The position numbers and the translations under genes are program-made. The notes under the pieces are model-generated. The model saw only the letters and a program-made list of their open reading frames with translations. It did no database searches and had not been told where the DNA came from. Positions 42,351 to 45,852 of a stretch of 45,852 bases of DNA are shown here, in pieces. How positions within the stretch are numbered: position 1 is the stretch's first letter; each line of letters starts with the position of its first letter. The DNA is from an uncultured Flavobacteriales bacterium (lineage in GTDB: Bacteria > Bacteroidota > Bacteroidia > Flavobacteriales_G > Salibacteraceae): assembly GCA_913062955.1 (NCBI GenBank), contig CAJXZP010000024.1:1-45852 (forward strand), read 5' to 3'.

Positions 42351-42730
42351 ATAGGATCTACCTATTCTTCCATTTTTTCGCTACTAGACGTTGAAAAAAG
42401 TCGGAGGACAGATCCCTAAATAAAGTCCTGGGAAAGGGATCAAATAAAGGACGGTATAGCCACCTTTGAAGATTTGAAATCTACGATTCCTTTACTTGAA
42501 GAATAGGATCAATTGGTTATCATTTCGGATCATTTTTTTTTATCCAATTCCAGAGGTGTGTATTTATGATAGAGATAGATCCCTAGGAAGCATGGAATAG
42601 TGGCGTTGGAGTTCCTTTTGGATTCGCTTTAGGTAAGAGGCGTAGCTTTCAATAATTATTCAAACCTTAAAAAAGCTCTAAATTCTACATAATCCTTTTC
42701 CATTTTTAAAGAAGTGCTATTTTTACACCC
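42351..42730. other. 380-bp gene-free gap with GATC-containing repeats
   Basis: No credible ORF is present. GATC occurs six times between about 42355 and 42580, partly as repeated words: TAGGATC twice, and AGATCCCTA near 42410 and again near 42577. GGGATCAAATAAAGGAC and AGATCCCTAAATAAAG face each other as an imperfect inverted pair. AATTGG/CCAATT arms frame a T-rich run (about 42510-42549). No family of repeat or RNA is recognised. Confidence 0.5.
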
Positions 42731-43042
42731 GTGAAAGCATTATCGTTTCTATTAGCCATTTTTACATTTACATTATCCATGTACCCATGCGATGATGAAA
42801 TGTTGGTGTCTGAATTAGAACAGATAGAAATTCACAATGCCGAACACAATGGGCACGAACACGAACCCGGTGCCGATTATTGCTCTCCCTTTTGTGTATG
42901 TAACATTACGCATGTAGAACGCTATGAGAATCCAACTCCGAAACCCCGGCATACTTTAAATTTTGAGACGCCTAATTTTATGTATCTCGATCCATTTTCT
43001 ACACGTGTAACCGTAGATATTTTTCAACCACCTCAAGCGTAA
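42731..43042 (+). CDS. DUF6660-like small secreted protein
   Basis: The 103-residue protein has a signal peptide (MKALSFLLAIFTFTLSMYPC) and a His/Glu-rich patch (HNAEHNGHEHEPG) followed by a Cys cluster (CSPFCVC), a likely metal-binding region. This matches the DUF6660 type found just upstream of metal-efflux genes in Flavobacteriia. It starts with GTG at 42731. It lies 73 bp before the CusA/CzcA gene, so a shared role in copper, zinc or cadmium handling is likely, though the metal is not shown. Confidence 0.8.
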   Translation: MKALSFLLAIFTFTLSMYPCDDEMLVSELEQIEIHNAEHNGHEHEPGADYCSPFCVCNITHVERYENPTPKPRHTLNFETPNFMYLDPFSTRVTVDIFQPPQA

Positions 43043-43115
43043 TTCAACATTGCGTTGGATAGCTATGTCCATTAACGAATAGTGCCCTAATTTTTGTTGA
43101 ATTAATATTTTTAAA

Positions 43116-45852
43116 ATGATAACAAATATCATTACTTATTCGGTTAAGAATAAGTTAGTTATTGGGTTGTTTACCCTAGCCATTATTGTTGCTGGTTTCT
43201 GGAGTATAACTAAAGTCCCAATTGATGCCGTTCCTGACATCACTAATAATCAGGTGCAAATAATAACCCAAGCACCTAACTTGGGGACCGAGGATATTGA
43301 AAAATTTGTGACCTATCCCGTAGAAATGGGAATGTCTAATTTGCCCGGAGTAACCGAAATTAGATCGGTTTCTCGTTTTGGATTATCCCTTGTAACCATT
43401 GTTTTTGAAGATAATATGGGGACGTATTTGCCCCGACAATTGGTGTCTGAAAAACTTATCGAGGTAAAAGCAGAAATTCCGACCGGATTTGGAACTCCTT
43501 TTATGGGGCCTATTTCTACTGGTCTAGGTGAAATTTACCAGTATTCGTTAGAGGTGGATGAAGCTTTTATTGATCAGTATTCTTCCTCCGATTTAAGAAC
43601 CATGCAGGATTGGATTATTAGGCGTCAAATGGCGATGGTTCCAGGTGTGGTAGAGGTGAATGCTTTTGGTGGCGATATCAAACAATATGAAGTGGCAATT
43701 GACCCAGCCAAACTCAAAGCACATCATATTACTATGACCGATGTATTCGAAGCCTTGGAGTCCAATAATCAAAATACAGGAGGTGCCTACATTGAAAAAA
43801 ACCATCAAGCCCATTATATCCGAGGTGAAGGGTTAGCCCGTAGTATTGCCGATTTGGAACAAATTGTAGTTAAAAATTCGAATGGAATTCCATTAACCAT
43901 TAAAGATGTTGCCACGGTTCAGTTCGGAAAAGCGATCAAGTATGGAACGTTAACGAAAGATGGTAAAGGAGAAGCTGTTGGAGGGATGATATTAATGCTG
44001 AAAGGAGCCAATTCTAATCAAGTCATAAATGCCGTAAAAGAAAGGATGGCAGAAATCCAAAAAAACCTTCCCGAAGGAGTGGTAATAGAGCCGTTTTTAG
44101 AACGAGGTAAATTGATTTCCAGGACCATATCTACCGTAAGTGCCAATTTAGTGGAAGGTGCCTTAATTGTCATCTTTATATTGGTTTTATTACTCGGTAA
44201 TTGGCGAGGTGGATTAATCGTTGCCTCTACCATTCCGTTATCATTACTGTTTGCTTTTGTCTTAATGAATTATTTTGGAGTATGGGCTAACCTAATGAGT
44301 TTAGGAGCAATTGATTTCGGAATTATTATTGACGGTGCAGTAATTATTGTGGAAGGAACTGTTTTCTTGTTGGTGCATAAACTACGCTTACAACCCCAAA
44401 TGAATCAAGAGCAGAAGGATCAGTTAGCCATTGAATCATCTACAAAAATGATGAACTCCGCTTTCTTTGGCCAATTAATTGTCCTTATTGTATTTATTCC
44501 AATATTAGCATTACAAGGGGTAGAAGGAAAAATGTTTAAACCCATGGCGCTGACTTTCATGTTTGCAATGATGGGTGTTATGATTTTGTGTTTGACCTAT
44601 GTACCTATGATGTCGGCTTGGTTTCTACAAGTTAATATCAATTCAAAATTATCATTTGGAGATAAATTGATAATTAAATTGGAAAACGTGTATGAAAAGT
44701 ATCTTCTTCGATCGTTGAAATATTCGAAATGGGTGGTTGCCGGTGCCGTAATTTTATTAATCGGTTCGGGCGTGATTTTCTCCCGTTTGGGGGGCGAGTT
44801 TATACCTAAGTTGGATGAGGGAGATATCGCATTTCATGCCATATTGAAACCCGGGAGTTCTTTATCCGAAACCGTGAAAATTACCACCCAACTAGAACAA
44901 TTGATCAAATCAAATATTCCGGAGGTAAAACATGTTATTTGTAGAATTGGGGTAGCGGATGTACCCACCGATCCTATGCCTATGGATATTGCGGATTGCT
45001 TTGCGATTTTATTGCCCAAGAGTGAGTGGCGAAAGGGGATGACTAAGGCAAAACTGGTGGAAGAATTAAAAGCCCAAGTGAGTTTGGTTCCCGGTGTAAA
45101 TTATGAATTTACGCAACCCATTGAAATGCGCTTTAATGAGCTTATCACTGGGGTTCGAGAAGATGTAGCCGTAAAACTTTTTGGGGAAGACCTAGCTATT
45201 TTGGCCGCTAAAGCAGAGGAAATGGGGAAAATCATATCCACTGTGGAAGGAGTTGCCGATATGAAAGTGGAAGCTATAAGAGGTTTGCCACAAATTACGA
45301 TCAACTTTAATCGGAAAAAGATGGCGCAATATGGATTGCATATTTCAGATATTAATTTACTGATTCAAACCGCATTTGCGGGGAGTGAAGCGGGGGTGAT
45401 CTTTGAAGGTGAAAAGCGTTTCGATTTGGTGGTTAGATTAGAAAATAAACACCGGTCAGGAATTGATGATGTGCGAAAGCTATTTATTCCCTTGGCAAAC
45501 GGACATCAAATTCCAATTAAGGAAGTAGCCGATATTAGTTACGTGTCGGGCCCCATGCAGATAAGTCGCGATAATACCAACAGACGAACTTATGTAGGGG
45601 TAAATGTGCGAGGTAGAGATGTGCAATCGGTGGTATTGGAAATTCAAGAAAAACTGAATGCGCAATTGGATTTACCCACCGGTTATTTTATTAGATATGG
45701 GGGGGCTTTTGCTAATTTACAACGGGCTACGGAGCGTTTGAAATTAGTGGTTCCTATGGCCTTAGCATTAATTTTTATATTGATCTTTTTTGCCTTAAAA
45801 TCCATGAAACAAACCGTTATGATATTTATGGCTATCCCATTAGCTGCAATGG
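43116..45852 (+). CDS. CusA/CzcA family heavy-metal RND efflux transporter (3' end cut off by window)
   Basis: I translated this frame; it is open from ATG 43116 to the window edge (912 codons plus one base of about 1030-1450 expected). It begins with a first membrane helix (KLVIGLFTLAIIVAGFW) and IPTGFGTPFMGPISTGLGEI. The heavy-metal RND signature GAIDFGIIIDGAVIIVEG is near residue 400, with charged residues in membrane helix 4 that relay protons. It drives export of monovalent or divalent metal ions across the envelope together with a periplasmic adaptor and outer membrane channel, whose genes would lie beyond the right edge. Whether the C-terminus is fused to an outer membrane factor cannot be seen. 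Confidence 0.95.
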   Translation, partial: MITNIITYSVKNKLVIGLFTLAIIVAGFWSITKVPIDAVPDITNNQVQIITQAPNLGTEDIEKFVTYPVEMGMSNLPGVTEIRSVSRFGLSLVTIVFEDNMGTYLPRQLVSEKLIEVKAEIPTGFGTPFMGPISTGLGEIYQYSLEVDEAFIDQYSSSDLRTMQDWIIRRQMAMVPGVVEVNAFGGDIKQYEVAIDPAKLKAHHITMTDVFEALESNNQNTGGAYIEKNHQAHYIRGEGLARSIADLEQIVVKNSNGIPLTIKDVATVQFGKAIKYGTLTKDGKGEAVGGMILMLKGANSNQVINAVKERMAEIQKNLPEGVVIEPFLERGKLISRTISTVSANLVEGALIVIFILVLLLGNWRGGLIVASTIPLSLLFAFVLMNYFGVWANLMSLGAIDFGIIIDGAVIIVEGTVFLLVHKLRLQPQMNQEQKDQLAIESSTKMMNSAFFGQLIVLIVFIPILALQGVEGKMFKPMALTFMFAMMGVMILCLTYVPMMSAWFLQVNINSKLSFGDKLIIKLENVYEKYLLRSLKYSKWVVAGAVILLIGSGVIFSRLGGEFIPKLDEGDIAFHAILKPGSSLSETVKITTQLEQLIKSNIPEVKHVICRIGVADVPTDPMPMDIADCFAILLPKSEWRKGMTKAKLVEELKAQVSLVPGVNYEFTQPIEMRFNELITGVREDVAVKLFGEDLAILAAKAEEMGKIISTVEGVADMKVEAIRGLPQITINFNRKKMAQYGLHISDINLLIQTAFAGSEAGVIFEGEKRFDLVVRLENKHRSGIDDVRKLFIPLANGHQIPIKEVADISYVSGPMQISRDNTNRRTYVGVNVRGRDVQSVVLEIQEKLNAQLDLPTGYFIRYGGAFANLQRATERLKLVVPMALALIFILIFFALKSMKQTVMIFMAIPLAAM

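Noticed and set aside
42351-42730. CRISPR array or transposon remnant
   Set aside because: Repeated words are short, unevenly spaced and partly inverted; no terminal repeats, target duplications or transposase fragments are visible.
43593-43814. 73-residue minus-strand reading frame
   Set aside because: It is antisense to the CusA/CzcA gene and has no supporting features.

Overview
The window is AT-rich bacterial chromosome from a member of the Bacteroidota, most likely a Flavobacteriales-type organism. The evidence is the repeated promoter element TAnnTTTG (often TAnnTTTGC) close upstream of many genes, the near absence of Shine-Dalgarno sequences, and typical families: a hybrid two-component sensor with propeller and Y_Y_Y domains, PafA phosphatase, a BatA-type double-membrane-segment protein, DUF1573, SPOR-like outer membrane proteins and DUF6660. 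No rRNA, tRNA, CRISPR array, insertion sequence or prophage is seen. It reads as core chromosome with small accessory patches.

Left part (1-15.6 kb): a giant hybrid sensor kinase runs off the left edge on the minus strand. It is followed by a GNAT acetyltransferase, a DUF1254/DUF1214 lipoprotein, a YwbE-like small protein, a small lipoprotein, a LolA-ftsK pair, an AlkD-like DNA alkylation repair protein, a small membrane protein with a histidine-kinase-like helix but no ATPase domain, a PafA-type alkaline phosphatase, a short unknown protein and an MFS transporter.

Middle part (15.6-36.5 kb): an AIM24-like protein abuts an AI-2E family transporter. Next come a DUF1573 protein, a C-terminal processing protease and two envelope proteins that share SPOR-like modules. 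A minus-strand run (lipoprotein, meaB, pentapeptide repeat, murQ, LOG family) is closely packed. A beta-barrel protein follows, with a 26-bp perfect palindrome near its 5' end. A dihydroorotase-like protein that has lost its metal ligands overlaps a BatA-type membrane protein by 4 nt. Then come a CstB-like persulfide dioxygenase/rhodanese fusion, an S9 peptidase and a methyltransferase.

Right part (36.5-45.9 kb): two small proteins, an orphan response regulator, an NrfD-like membrane protein without partner subunits, a DUF433/DUF5615 toxin-antitoxin-type pair, transketolase, GAPDH, a 380-bp gene-free gap rich in GATC-containing repeats, a DUF6660 protein and the first 912 codons of a CusA/CzcA metal-efflux pump that runs off the right edge.

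The most interesting items are the pseudo-dihydroorotase/BatA overlap, the long palindrome inside the barrel gene, promoter boxes so close to start codons that leaderless mRNAs are likely, the orphan kinase-like membrane protein, the orphan NrfD-like protein, and a terminator whose stem contains the stop codon of the gene it ends. No clearly new multi-gene defence or biosynthetic system was found.
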